Source: Elysia marginata (lineage: Eukaryota > Mollusca > Gastropoda > Plakobranchidae). From it: a stretch of DNA of 25,976 bases. Below are positions 23,201 to 25,976 of this stretch, in pieces (within the stretch, counting starts at the first letter, position 1; each line of letters opens with the position of its first letter). The stretch covers positions 8,022 through 33,997 of the forward strand of contig BMAT01003664.1 in the NCBI GenBank assembly GCA_019649035.1. The letters are read 5' to 3'. The notes under the pieces were generated by a model, which saw only the letters and a program-made list of their open reading frames with translations, was not told the DNA's origin and made no database searches. The position numbers and the translations under genes were made by a program.

Positions 23201-25913
23201 TTTGGGGGAGACATGCATAAATTGCTTTGTCAAAAACATATCCTACCAAAAAAATCTGATGATTGAAACATTTAAGGTATGCAATTAGCAGTGGCCGCCT
23301 CCGATATAGGTTTGAATCGTTTTAAGCGTTGTCATGAAGATGAAATCTTAACTGGCGAACACGCAAGCCTACCTGGCAAATGTGAGTTGAACACAGCAAA
23401 ACTGTCCCCACTGCCAGCGATTTTCTCATAGCGCGGGATGAACTCCGCAGCAGCATCAGTGTTGTGACTGTGAGTGTGGCTCGGCTCTGGGACAAATTTC
23501 AGCCCTGTGGGTTTTACATCAACTGATTTCAGAACGACATGTGTTATACTGTATGCATCGCAAGCTCTAACCTGCCGGATCTTCAAGTTAATGCTGCCTT
23601 GGTCCCACAGGTGCACTACATAGGGCATTAGGTCGGGGTCATTCAACCCTTAATAAAGTCAAGGCCATTTAAACCAAGCAGGGATGAAGTCATTTAACCC
23701 CAATGAGGTCATGGTCAGCCGTTTATGCAATAATCATTATTTTTAGATTGTCCCTTGCAGGTGGTATTTCTCTTTGACATTTATTTTGTCCCAAGATAAG
23801 ATTTATATTTTGCATTCCACTTCTACTTTATGCAATTTTGTGCTGAAAATGGGGCCTTGGCATCATTAGCTATCTTTTTAAGTGTCTACCTCTAGAAATC
23901 AAAACATAGCACACAAAAAAAAACAAAAAAAAACCAACATATCATCTTAGACAAATTTAATTTCTTAAACGACGAAGGACGATTGTATCCCTATAGGCGC
24001 TGTTTCATGCAAAAAAAGGAAAAAAAAAAAAAGAACTTTCTAGCTTCACCTGAATATTTCAACTGGTAACGTTCAAACAAAACGAAACACCATAGTTTTA
24101 GTGATCTATGTCATGGGTATGATCTATATTCTGGGACACCAAACACAAATTTTTGATCAGAAATTCATAAAGTGAATCCTGTCCATCTAACAAAAAAGAA
24201 AAAAAAAAAGTCATTTAACTGTATTTGGAAAGTTATCAATGGCCTTCTTGACTGCAAAGTTGACAGGGATTCCACAAATCGTCTAAAAATCCTTGGACTA
24301 CACTTCTTGAAGACATGCAACCCATGATGTATACACATAAAACCAAAATAAATGAGTGGCTTGCTGTGTTGCTATGATAGTGTACAGACCAGAATCAAAT
24401 TAACAGCGGAAAATAATAGAAAATAACTGAAAACCAGAAACTAACAGGAAAAGTGAAAATCTAACGGAGAACCAACTTCCCCCGACCAACCTTCCAATTT
24501 CCTCTGCTCCTCAACAAGCCTGTTCTGCAAGGTCAAGGCCGTAGCTTTGATAGCCTGCTTCCTCTCTTCATTTGTGCGTAACACAGCATTGGAGGTGCCC
24601 AGATCAAAAGGTGGCGTGCCGTCCATCCCACTCGGATGACTGTTGCTTGAGGCCATAGGGAGGTTCTGGAGATGACGAGCATCCACAGGCCCAGCGCCTT
24701 CACCAGACAGACGTCCTGCCTGCTGGTTAACAACCTGAGCAGTCCATAGGAGAGTAGGCATAGACCAATCAGGAAAAAAATTTTAAAATATGTATAGTAT
24801 ACATAGGAGAGTAGGCATAGACCAATCAGGAAAGAAAATCTTTAAATACGTATAGTATACATAGGAGAGTAGGCATAGACCAATCAGGAAAGAAAATCTT
24901 AAAATATGTATAGTATACATATAATATCTTGTCTTATGATTTGAGGTGCAAACAGTATGATGGATCAGAGAAAGTATTGTGAACTAGTCCAACAATATAC
25001 TAGAATCCATTAGGGTTGAAAGAAAAAAATTTGCATGGGAGAATACAGTAGTATGACAAATTTGTGAATTAAACAGATCAGAGTTTGACAAAACTGTGTT
25101 GAACTGTTATATCTGTATATTGTTTGTAACGCTAGAGGTTCTACTGTGAAACCCTGTTATCTCATGCACCAAGTTATCACCTTGGAAAACCTGGAGAGAA
25201 CATTGCCAAGGTCAAGGTTTAGCATCTGACCCTTGAACTCGATGGTGGTTGTGCCCGAAGGCTGGCTCTGTATCTGTCCTCCTGTAAGGTCACCTTGAGT
25301 CGAAGAAGCAGCTGGTAGGAGGGAGGTAGGGTTTTGGCTGGCCGATTCAAATTCCATTTGCTCTAGTTCCTTAGGCCTGTGACGTATTGCTTCAGGGCTG
25401 AAAGAAAAATATTTTTAACAAGATATTAATTTATTGTTTTTTTAAAATGCTTGGTTCATTGTGTATGTCCGCATTTGGCAAATAAATATTTGATTATACA
25501 ATTGAATTTTTTATGTAAAGTGCTTTGCGACAGTAAAGGCGGCAAGAAAAGCAATGGTACCTCACCATGGCGAGTGCCAGGATTAATAAGAGCTCTATTC
25601 TTCTTCTTTGACCCTCATAGTGAGGAGCACAGGACTAACTTTACCCTTTTTTCTCTGCTAAGGACTGTTCTCCTTGTTCACTTTCCTATTAAGTAAAAGA
25701 CAAAGCTTTCCCTCCCCCCCTCCTGTTTCTTACAAGAAACCACAGAAACCTGTCCAGCTCACACAGACGACCATCAGGCCAGACACAAACTTACTCTCTG
25801 TCTCCCCTGGGAGTTGCCTGCGGGGTGAGCTCCTCAGAGTCGCCTGTGAGCGTGGAGTCGTCGTCGCGGTCATCTTCTCCAGCCTCGGAATTCTCCTTGT
25901 TCCCTTTGGTTGT
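1021..25913 (-). CDS. CEP350: CEP350-like centrosomal protein gene (partial, 30 exons in window)
   Basis: This is the whole-gene entry; exons are listed separately. CEP350 is a very large centrosomal and centriolar protein. In vertebrates it anchors microtubules, recruits FOP (FGFR1OP) and CEP19, and supports ciliogenesis. Seen here: 30 minus-strand exons, all with compatible phases across 29 junctions, giving about 2300 codons without a stop. The domain order is disordered acidic region, IQ motif, helical blocks, long coiled coil, disordered region, coiled coil, CAP-Gly, acidic tail. This order and the coiled-coil text match the family, whose human member has about 3100 residues. The missing ~550 N-terminal residues should lie right of 25913. 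The conserved extreme C-terminus is not seen and is probably left of the window. Introns run from about 190 bp (6288-6476) to 1660 bp (17764-19423) and are AT-rich. Confidence 0.93.
1897..2106 (-). other. CAP-Gly domain in CEP350 exon 30
   Basis: The roughly 70-residue glycine-rich fold is complete: the hydrophobic VLI strand, GTLRYKG turn, W-A-G-V-E-L-D core, RYF and HGV are all present. The GKNDG peptide-binding signature is replaced by GDHDG, which predicts altered ligand choice. Confidence 0.92.
2612..2995 (-). CDS. CEP350: CEP350 window exon 29 (acidic, SEHI motif)
   Basis: The acceptor is CTTGTATTTTCAG|G and the donor GATAG|GTAAGG (strong), phase 2 in and 2 out. It encodes VNSYHTSAKSEGSSRPSSER, then SVGSLSYSAEDDEED and a poly-acidic stretch, a Pro/Gly/Ala linker, DEVSEHISASLPSISEK, and SLPKDSQDLLD joining SLLGYQ of exon 30. 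Exon and splice signals are clean. The next intron (2252-2611) is plain AT-rich sequence. Confidence 0.93.
3754..4420 (-). CDS. CEP350: CEP350 window exon 28 (YSMDF and SEHI motifs)
   Basis: A 667-base exon with acceptor TTTTTCTAACAG|AT and donor CTAG|GTCAGT, phase 1 in and 2 out. It encodes DVKLSPQDDKDKKKVTVSLM, a Ser-rich disordered stretch with SSSMQEVIEEASQ, then LSYSMDFSDAGST, GEISEHIVAEEPSSVAS, an Ala/Ser stretch with LKFDFKAG, and an acidic SETES end. It carries both recurrent motif types (YSMxF and SEHI). The next intron (2996-3753) has no recognised feature. Confidence 0.9.
5077..5347 (-). CDS. CEP350: CEP350 window exon 27 (coiled-coil end; donor uncertain)
   Basis: The acceptor is excellent (TTTCTCTTCTCCACGCAG|GCT), phase 0. 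It encodes AYNIYIQQLKEEKDDLEHEP, finishing the coil, then a Ser/Pro/Gly-rich linker. The donor must leave one base. Two candidates satisfy this: AAAG|GTCTTG (exon to 5077) and GGAT|GTTTAG (exon to 5029, 16 codons longer); neither is a strong site. The shorter version is listed because the added residues (AQIFISKPDTV...) look less like the surrounding polar linker. The next intron (4421-5076) shows only AT-rich sequence. Confidence 0.75.
6127..6287 (-). CDS. CEP350: CEP350 window exon 26 (second coiled coil)
   Basis: The acceptor is CACGAAACAG|AA, with a weak tract but the only AG giving the needed phase, and the donor GAT|GTAAGA; phase 1 in and 0 out. It encodes ETMSDASDYEVRIRQLSDEL, then RRRRKEVEILKKERSRRKKE and KFKAQEVALKKQLD, a strongly basic coiled coil typical of the CEP350 C-terminal third. 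It continues directly into AYNIYIQQLKEEKDDLE of exon 27. The next intron (5348-6126) has no recognisable content. Confidence 0.93.
6477..6696 (-). CDS. CEP350: CEP350 window exon 25 (YADTFE motif)
   Basis: The acceptor is a long pyrimidine tract ending TTTTACGCAG|ATG and the donor ACAG|GTGAGG, phase 0 in and 1 out. It encodes MVDSSDDTLINSSANDDYAD (the Met is internal), then TFEPDATSASLANQRKKSPV and a Ser/Pro segment ending SESESEDSISHT. DDYADTFE resembles the YSMSFDE-type motifs elsewhere. The following intron is short (6288-6476). Confidence 0.9.
7105..7343 (-). CDS. CEP350: CEP350 window exon 24
   Basis: The acceptor is CGTTCGTTCCAG|CC, preceded by a nearly pure C tract, and the donor AAG|GTAGGA; phase 1 in and 0 out. 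It encodes AKTRSHTIQGSSISTQLSVS, a Thr/Ala/Ser linker with basic clusters, and ends SIPEEVPSASSEEKKK. PEE-V/I motifs also occur in exon 16. The C-rich tract makes a G-rich run on the opposite strand (7357-7380). The next intron (6697-7104) is only AT-rich. Confidence 0.88.
7357..7380 (+). repeat. G-rich tract opposite the exon 24 acceptor
   Basis: Several G runs, ending in an uninterrupted run of about 13, lie just upstream of exon 24. The transcript strand carries the complementary C tract, which serves as the polypyrimidine tract of the acceptor. The plus strand (template) could form a G-quadruplex. Confidence 0.8.
8267..8485 (-). CDS. CEP350: CEP350 window exon 23 (Ala/Ser-rich, SEHL motif)
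   Basis: Phase 1 in and 1 out; donor TTCAG|GTAGTT. The acceptor is a run of three AGs in CAGCAGCAG, so the right end may be 8485, 8482 or 8479; all keep frame. It encodes AVPAASSPNKPAVTGVSRRG, an Ala/Thr/Val low-complexity stretch, then TAAISEHLASSALDET, one of several SEH[IL] motifs, and a basic tail. The next intron (7344-8266) shows nothing but AT-rich sequence and a TACAGTAATTCCTC motif near 8011. Confidence 0.87.
9056..9246 (-). CDS. CEP350: CEP350 window exon 22 (coiled coil, AEEAK segment)
   Basis: The acceptor is TTGTTCAG|G and the donor AAAAAG|GTGGGG, phase 2 in and 1 out. It encodes YMTAREQKLYERKKQAEELL, then EWKKRLDAEEAKIYQLERQA and MDAWG, another hallmark CEP350 helix, followed by a Lys/Asp repeat tail (TKDKDRKDKDTDKAKK). 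The frame stays open past the donor into glycines, but only AAAG|GTGGGG gives the phase required by exon 23. The acceptor region is tandemly duplicated within the upstream intron (see 9241-9544). Confidence 0.93.
9241..9544 (-). repeat. ~152 bp tandem duplication spanning the exon 22 acceptor
   Basis: 9241-9391 and 9392-9544 are head-to-tail diverged copies, each starting ATGTACCT.AACAAGCCA and sharing ACTATCT.TGAAACTCATCT and AAATTTGACAGCTTGGTTTA. The first copy contains the functional acceptor of exon 22. The second carries the equivalent decoy (TTGTTTAG|GTACAT) deeper in the intron. Confidence 0.88.
9805..9947 (-). CDS. CEP350: CEP350 window exon 21
   Basis: The acceptor is CTGACCTGTTCAG|GTT and the donor CAGAA|GTAAGA, phase 0 in and 2 out. 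It encodes VEEESEAGENVKDSKSDSEM, a Ser/Lys-rich stretch YKDVSPSKKSKGDKK, then AIEKQRKLRLDQ, which resumes the helix and runs into KYMTAREQ of exon 22. The exon was identified from splice sites and phase rather than from a long open frame. Confidence 0.9.
10758..10835 (-). CDS. CEP350: CEP350 window exon 20 (26 codons)
   Basis: The smallest exon found: 78 bases, phase 0 on both sides. The acceptor is TAATTCACAG|ACA and the donor GAG|GTAAAT. It encodes TLNKLKAESPVKGRLARPVE, then VHTEDE, an amphipathic end of the coil followed by a basic and an acidic patch. It could be skipped without frame change. The next intron (9948-10757) contains only AT-rich sequence and A-runs. Confidence 0.88.
11528..11535. 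other. Assembly gap (8 N)
   Basis: Eight undetermined bases followed directly by a poly-A run (11536-11551), about 50 bases from the donor of exon 19. The exon itself is intact. Confidence 0.99.
11583..11690 (-). CDS. CEP350: CEP350 window exon 19 (coiled coil)
   Basis: A 108-base phase-0 exon (36 codons). The acceptor is TTCCTCTATCTAG|GCT and the donor AAT|GTAAGT (strong). It encodes AEIRRLQEANKMASQERQML, then LQQHEEIARIKENTNN. AEI.RLQEANK is highly characteristic of CEP350. The donor-side intron (10836-11582) contains an 8-base assembly gap at 11528-11535 beside a poly-A run. Confidence 0.95.
12369..12652 (-). repeat. Dispersed repeat, copy 2 (inverted), within the intron between exons 18 and 19
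   Basis: The reverse-complement partner of 1-285, of nearly equal length with scattered substitutions and small indels. It accounts for much of an otherwise long intron (1166 bp). A short inverted match to its left end (TTCGACTTAAGACTCATTTGG at about 12768-12788) may be a terminal or partial copy. Confidence 0.85.
12857..13024 (-). CDS. CEP350: CEP350 window exon 18 (coiled coil core)
   Basis: A 168-base phase-0 exon (56 codons). The acceptor is TTCTTCCCATAG|GCG and the donor CAACAG|GTTAGT. It encodes AALLSLREKALREKAKAELA, then WLQQRKKKPRDKRADD, and ends EKRIRKNFQEQQ. This is the signature CEP350 block: REKAL.EK.KAELAWL followed by a basic K/R-rich hinge. It is expected to be continuous helix. 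The next intron (11691-12856) carries a 284 bp dispersed repeat. Confidence 0.95.
13428..13745 (-). repeat. Tandem duplication including the exon 17 donor
   Basis: TGTGTACTGGTTGGCAGC occurs at 13428 and again at 13632, each followed by pyrimidine-rich sequence and then ATTACCTGATGT (13607-13618 and 13733-13744). The 13733 copy is the real exon 17 donor. The other copy is separated from its pyrimidine-rich stretch by the hairpin element. A (CT)n expansion lies at about 13663-13679 in the second unit. Confidence 0.78.
13522..13609. repeat. Short hairpin element, copy 1
   Basis: Arms of about 30 bases (left CTGCCGTGGACAATGCAAG then TGCAGTATCT; right AGATACTGCACTTGCAATG then TCATGGGCAG) are near-perfect reverse complements around a 23-base AT-rich loop. 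It is flanked by ATT on both sides. The same arm sequence recurs at 20683-20763. It lies in the intron between exons 17 and 18. Confidence 0.85.
13738..13868 (-). CDS. CEP350: CEP350 window exon 17 (start of main coiled coil)
   Basis: The acceptor is TTTCTGTCCAG|TG and the donor CATCAG|GTAATT, phase 1 in and 0 out. It encodes VSSTHLTPYGDLSSLFVGEE, then NFSKFTAEMVRQIMKEEEYR and AQHQ, the conserved entry to the long helix (EEEYRAQHQ-AALLSLREKAL across the junction). The donor sequence is duplicated 126 bases further into the intron (13610-13618), next to a hairpin element. Confidence 0.93.
14202..14506 (-). CDS. CEP350: CEP350 window exon 16 (YSMSF motif, poly-Asp, ESHR segment)
   Basis: The acceptor is TTGTTTCAG|C and the donor GATG|GTAGTT, phase 2 in and 1 out. 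Order: a Ser/Asp/Ala-rich disordered start; SVPEEISRAM; an Asp run (8 consecutive) from GAT/GAC repeats at about 14332-14355; then ARSYSMSFDESVTDEES; then FRQVLPSESHRKE, which matches a conserved CEP350 segment just before the main coiled coil; then KQQEMHNASLSHD. The YSMSFDE motif parallels exon 10. The next intron (13869-14201) has no feature. Confidence 0.92.
14922..15123 (-). CDS. CEP350: CEP350 window exon 15 (Ser/Arg-rich)
   Basis: The acceptor is TTCCTCCACAG|CT and the donor CCAG|GTAGTA, phase 1 in and 2 out. The phased frame reads ASLLQKEDNLRPESRNASLS, then SRSTGRLNSARESLSQSPG and a basic RRIKRSS, ending Ala/Ser-rich. It is likely disordered, with many potential phosphosites. No long single-frame window exposes this exon; it was found from its splice sites and the phase needed to join exons 14 and 16. 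The next intron (14507-14921) has no recognised content. Confidence 0.85.
15614..15722 (-). CDS. CEP350: CEP350 window exon 14 (coiled coil)
   Basis: The acceptor is TTTCCTTTCCAG|GCC and the donor TCAG|GTTAGA, phase 0 in and 1 out. It encodes ARQQEHSSELRQLQAQAQEE and then AREATAQLEGIKSRPS, an uninterrupted heptad-like coiled coil continuing from exon 13. The coil appears much shorter than in the human protein before Ser/Arg-rich sequence resumes. The next intron (15124-15613) shows nothing recognisable; a 120-codon open frame inside it has no exon signals in phase. Confidence 0.92.
16449..16564 (-). CDS. CEP350: CEP350 window exon 13 (conserved helical block)
   Basis: The acceptor is CTTGCCAG|GT and the donor AAG|GTCTGT, phase 1 in and 0 out. 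It encodes LNHLESMEESLRQVVGMER, then VRAVALAQQETVSLAQVLK, one of the most recognisable stretches of CEP350: a long helix leading into a coiled coil. An alternative donor (CAG|GTTCTC, 9 bases earlier, same phase) would remove three residues; the later one gives the family-like join LAQVLK-ARQQ. The next intron (15723-16448) has a TACAGTAGCCTCTC motif next to the donor. Confidence 0.92.
16891..17053 (-). CDS. CEP350: CEP350 window exon 12 (His-rich)
   Basis: The acceptor is TTTCTAACAG|CTC and the donor GCAG|GTCAGA, phase 0 in and 1 out. The phased frame reads LESSASPRHHQHHHTNHPYQ, a histidine-rich run encoded by a CAC/CAT-type repeat, then an Ala/Ser/Pro linker ending GRLSPNSLANKLSAG. It is more GC-rich than the surrounding introns. 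A competing 65-codon frame over the same bases (ELGIPAPPPAP...) does not phase with exon 13 and is rejected. Confidence 0.83.
17586..17763 (-). CDS. CEP350: CEP350 window exon 11
   Basis: The acceptor is CATCTTACAG|T and the donor AAG|GTAAGA (strong), phase 2 in and 0 out. It encodes DEDEDTLVSGSHQSHNQS, a Ser/Lys linker, then DVSQMSEDEPRVMRSK. Acidic serine clusters (SEDE, DEDEDT) look like casein-kinase-type sites, which is inference. The next intron (17054-17585) has no recognisable feature. Confidence 0.88.
17764..19423 (-). other. Longest intron (between exons 10 and 11)
   Basis: 1660 bases, mostly AT-rich with A-runs. A stretch from about 18852 to 19300 is less AT-rich, opens with TTAACCCCTG and contains short plus-strand frames such as SSDSDGDVVLGF, all interrupted by stops. 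No exon with compatible splice phases was found; exons 10 and 11 join as YSMSFES-DEDEDT without an intermediate. Possibly a decayed mobile element. Confidence 0.55.
19424..19516 (-). CDS. CEP350: CEP350 window exon 10 (YSMSF motif)
   Basis: A short 93-base exon between CATACAAG|G and GAGAG|GTGAGG, phase 2 in and 2 out. The correct frame reads SNEPSGKADKANRQTSHKSG and ends SEAYSMSFE, joining exon 11 as S-DEDEDT. This YSMSFES-acidic motif recurs in exons 16 and 28. The longest open frame over these bases is a different, wrong frame. The next intron is the longest in the window (17764-19423). Confidence 0.87.
20046..20284 (-). CDS. CEP350: CEP350 window exon 9
   Basis: The acceptor is TGTGTGTCTGCAG|CAA and the donor CAAAG|GTTTGC, phase 0 in and 2 out. 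It encodes QPVITQTERTVHGQTASG, then ARYTRLEATVISQDDGNQ and a Ser/Ala/His-rich tail. There is no named domain; it is probably disordered. The next intron (19517-20045, 529 bp) shows no recognisable feature. Confidence 0.87.
20683..20763. repeat. Short hairpin element, copy 2
   Basis: Left arm CTGCCCAAGACAATCAAAG then TGCAGTATCT, right arm AGATACTGCACCTTGATTG then CCACGGGCAG, loop about 16 bases. The arms match those of copy 1 at most positions, while the loop differs. It lies in the intron between exons 8 and 9. The family is not recognised; it may be a foldback MITE or a structured RNA-like hairpin. Confidence 0.85.
21008..21132 (-). CDS. CEP350: CEP350 window exon 8
   Basis: The acceptor is ATGGCAG|GT, with a weak pyrimidine tract, and the donor AAG|GTAAAC; phase 1 in and 0 out. 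It encodes an Ala/Ser-rich linker and an acidic-hydrophobic tail (TAVDLADLDFTNLK) that looks like a short protein-binding motif. The frame here is visible only through the joining phases. The next intron (20285-21007) carries a hairpin element at 20683-20763. Confidence 0.82.
21369..21551. mobile_element. pogo/Tigger-like MITE (non-autonomous)
   Basis: Terminal inverted repeats are visible: the left end reads CAATGGAGCCTCTC and the reverse complement of the right end CAGTGGAATCCCTG. Both fit the CAGTnGArYCyC ends common in pogo/Tigger-type MITEs, and TA-rich sequence flanks both sides as expected for a TA target. The interior repeats AAAGACCACC/TAAGACC-type blocks. It has no coding capacity and lies in the intron between exons 7 and 8, close to the exon 7 donor. 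Confidence 0.65.
21580..21745 (-). CDS. CEP350: CEP350 window exon 7
   Basis: The acceptor follows CTTGTCGACAG and the donor is GCAG|GTAAAA, phase 0 in and 1 out. A basic start (RVHQRHRRQP) is followed by a Pro/Gln segment (PGYQPTQPQPG) and a probable amphipathic end (MSIFSRQSKYLAAG). The donor lies about 28 bases from the end of a pogo-like MITE in the following intron (21133-21579). Confidence 0.87.
22069..22083 (+). repeat. 15-base G homopolymer
   Basis: An uninterrupted G run in the intron between exons 6 and 7, followed by AT-rich sequence (22085-22200) that contains two copies of an ATTAAAAAATTCTTAA-like segment about 64 bases apart. The length is likely to vary between reads. Confidence 0.9.
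22216..22362 (-). CDS. CEP350: CEP350 window exon 6
   Basis: A symmetrical phase-0 exon of 147 bases (49 codons) between CCGTGCAG|GCC and CGG|GTGAGA. It encodes a Gly/Asp/Ser-rich acidic segment containing DLTETSSFSEISATDQSE, resembling the SE-rich short motifs further along the protein. Because it is a multiple of three and phase 0, it could be skipped without frame loss. The next intron (21746-22215) contains a 15-base G run and duplicated AT-rich segments. Confidence 0.85.
22893..23056 (-). CDS. CEP350: CEP350 window exon 5 with IQ motif
   Basis: The acceptor is GCTATGTAG|GA and the donor AAG|GTGAGA, phase 1 in and 0 out. Near the start is an alanine-rich IQ motif, AAARIQAAYRGHSVRG (about 22962-22994), fitting IQxxxRGxxxR, the calmodulin/EF-hand light-chain binding consensus. 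A Ser/Arg-rich tail follows (GDRLRPSRSK). A second possible acceptor (TCACAG|GTTGG) inside the exon would shift frame and is disfavoured. The next intron (22363-22892) shows only AT-rich sequence and homopolymer runs. Confidence 0.9.
22962..22994 (-). other. IQ motif in CEP350 exon 5
   Basis: IQAAYRGHSVR fits the IQxxxRGxxxR consensus for binding calmodulin or related EF-hand proteins. It sits N-terminal to all the coiled-coil blocks. Binding is inferred from the motif only. Confidence 0.75.
23373..23504 (-). CDS. CEP350: CEP350 window exon 4
   Basis: Bounded by CCCACAG|GG and CCAG|GTAGGC, phase 1 in and phase 1 out, joining both neighbours cleanly. It encodes GLKFVPEPSHTHSHN, then EFIPRYEKIAGSGDSFAVF, a mixed hydrophobic and charged stretch. 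The pyrimidine tract before the acceptor is poor. The open frame continues upstream to 23646, but only the 23504 boundary gives the phase required by exon 3. The next intron (23057-23372) has no recognisable content. Confidence 0.8.
24491..24734 (-). CDS. CEP350: CEP350 window exon 3
   Basis: The acceptor is CTGCTCAG|GTT and the donor GAAG|GTTGGT; the exon enters in phase 0 and ends with one base. It encodes a Gly/Ser/Pro-rich half, then a probable helix (TNEERKQAIKATALTLQNRL followed by VEEQRKLEG) typical of centrosomal scaffold helices. The acceptor's pyrimidine tract lies inside the first unit of a tandem repeat (see 24745-24918). The next intron (23505-24490, 986 bp) shows only A-runs and a set of ~25 bp imperfect repeats near 23631-23718. 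Confidence 0.85.
24745..24918 (-). repeat. Three tandem copies of a 57-58 bp unit at the exon 3 acceptor
   Basis: Units begin CATAGGAGAGTAGGCATAGA at 24745, 24802 and 24860 and contain CCAATCAGGAAA and TATGTATAGTATA. On the transcribed strand each unit supplies a pyrimidine-rich stretch; the unit nearest exon 3 forms its splice-acceptor tract. The copies are nearly identical, so the expansion is recent. Confidence 0.92.
25181..25397 (-). CDS. CEP350: CEP350 window exon 2
   Basis: The acceptor is a good pyrimidine tract ending TTTCTTTCAG; the donor is AAG|GTGATA. The exon enters with two carried bases and ends in phase 0. It begins with a charged stretch (PEAIRHRPKELEQ), then a Ser/Thr/Gln-rich linker, and ends IEFKGQMLNLDLGNVLSRFSK, which may be a short amphipathic helix. 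The reading frame extends upstream of the first Met at about 25357, so that Met is internal and not a start. The downstream intron (24735-25180) holds the 57-58 bp triplicated repeat. Confidence 0.85.
25795..25913 (-). CDS. CEP350: CEP350 window exon 1 (acidic linker)
   Basis: First exon visible in transcription order. The acceptor follows a TTTTTGTAG tract and the donor is a perfect GTAAGT (plus-strand 'ac' at 25793-25794). It is entered in phase 0 and leaves two bases, which join exon 2 to make an Asp codon. The product is hydrophilic and acidic (TTKGNKENSEAGEDD..., then Ser/Thr/Glu-rich), with no recognisable domain. A longer open frame over the same bases (RQPKGTRR...) is a shadow: only the acidic frame joins exon 2 in phase. 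The next intron (25398-25794) contains nothing recognisable beyond a short poly-C run near 25713. Confidence 0.82.
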
Positions 25914-25976
25914 CTACAAAAACCAATATACATGCATAAACAACTGGATAGATGTCACAGACACCAGAAATAATAA

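Noticed and set aside
23505..23646. Open frame continuing upstream of exon 4 (ends in Met-Asn-Asp-Pro...)
   Set aside because: Exon 3 ends with one base, and the CCCACAG acceptor at 23505-23506 gives the required phase; the extension lacks a better acceptor and a family-like sequence.
25730..25933. 67-codon minus-strand frame over exon 1
   Set aside because: Wrong phase for the exon 1-2 junction; the acidic frame fits.
1..25976. tRNA, rRNA, CRISPR array, bacterial operon or viral sequence
   Set aside because: No cloverleaf, spacer-repeat arrays, ribosome binding sites or viral genes were seen; the window is an ordinary animal gene with introns.

Overview
The window is eukaryotic, AT-rich, intron-dense DNA from an animal, and it is almost entirely occupied by one protein-coding gene on the minus strand. 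Thirty exons can be placed from about 25913 down to 1021. Each is bounded by GT..AG sites (read on the minus strand), and all 29 junctions are phase-consistent. Joined, they give an open frame of roughly 2300 codons with no internal stop. The product is recognisable as CEP350 (centrosome-associated protein 350, CAP350), from its central coiled-coil blocks and a CAP-Gly domain near the C-terminal end. The N-terminal exons lie beyond the right edge. The last part of the C-terminus probably lies beyond the left edge. Nothing bacterial or viral is present. The dispersed-repeat style suggests an invertebrate, perhaps a mollusc, but that is inference.

Layout in transcription order (right to left). 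25.9-20.0 kb: low-complexity acidic and serine-rich exons with an IQ motif (about 22962-22994). 19.5-14.2 kb: Ser/Asp-rich exons carrying Tyr-Ser-Met-Ser-Phe motifs, plus the first conserved helical block (16449-16564, 15614-15722). 13.9-9.0 kb: the main conserved coiled-coil region over six exons (13738-13868, 12857-13024, 11583-11690, 10758-10835, 9805-9947, 9056-9246). 8.5-2.6 kb: disordered Ser/Ala-rich exons, one further coiled coil (6127-6287) and repeated SEH[IL]-type motifs. 2.25-1.02 kb: a large exon with the CAP-Gly domain, a probable short helix and an acidic tail.

The introns (about 190-1660 bp) hold the less expected material. There is a pair of inverted copies of a ~285 bp dispersed repeat (1-285 and 12369-12652). 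A small perfect-stem hairpin element occurs twice (13522-13609 and 20683-20763), and one copy has a neighbouring paralogous 'empty site'. A pogo/Tigger-like MITE lies at 21369-21551, with a related fragment at 842-909. Three independent tandem duplications overlap splice sites of the host gene (9241-9544, 13428-13745, 24745-24918). One exon begins at a triple NAG acceptor (8479-8487).

No second gene, RNA gene or CRISPR array was found. The most interesting signals are the repeated short motifs within the protein and the recurrent duplication of splice-site neighbourhoods.
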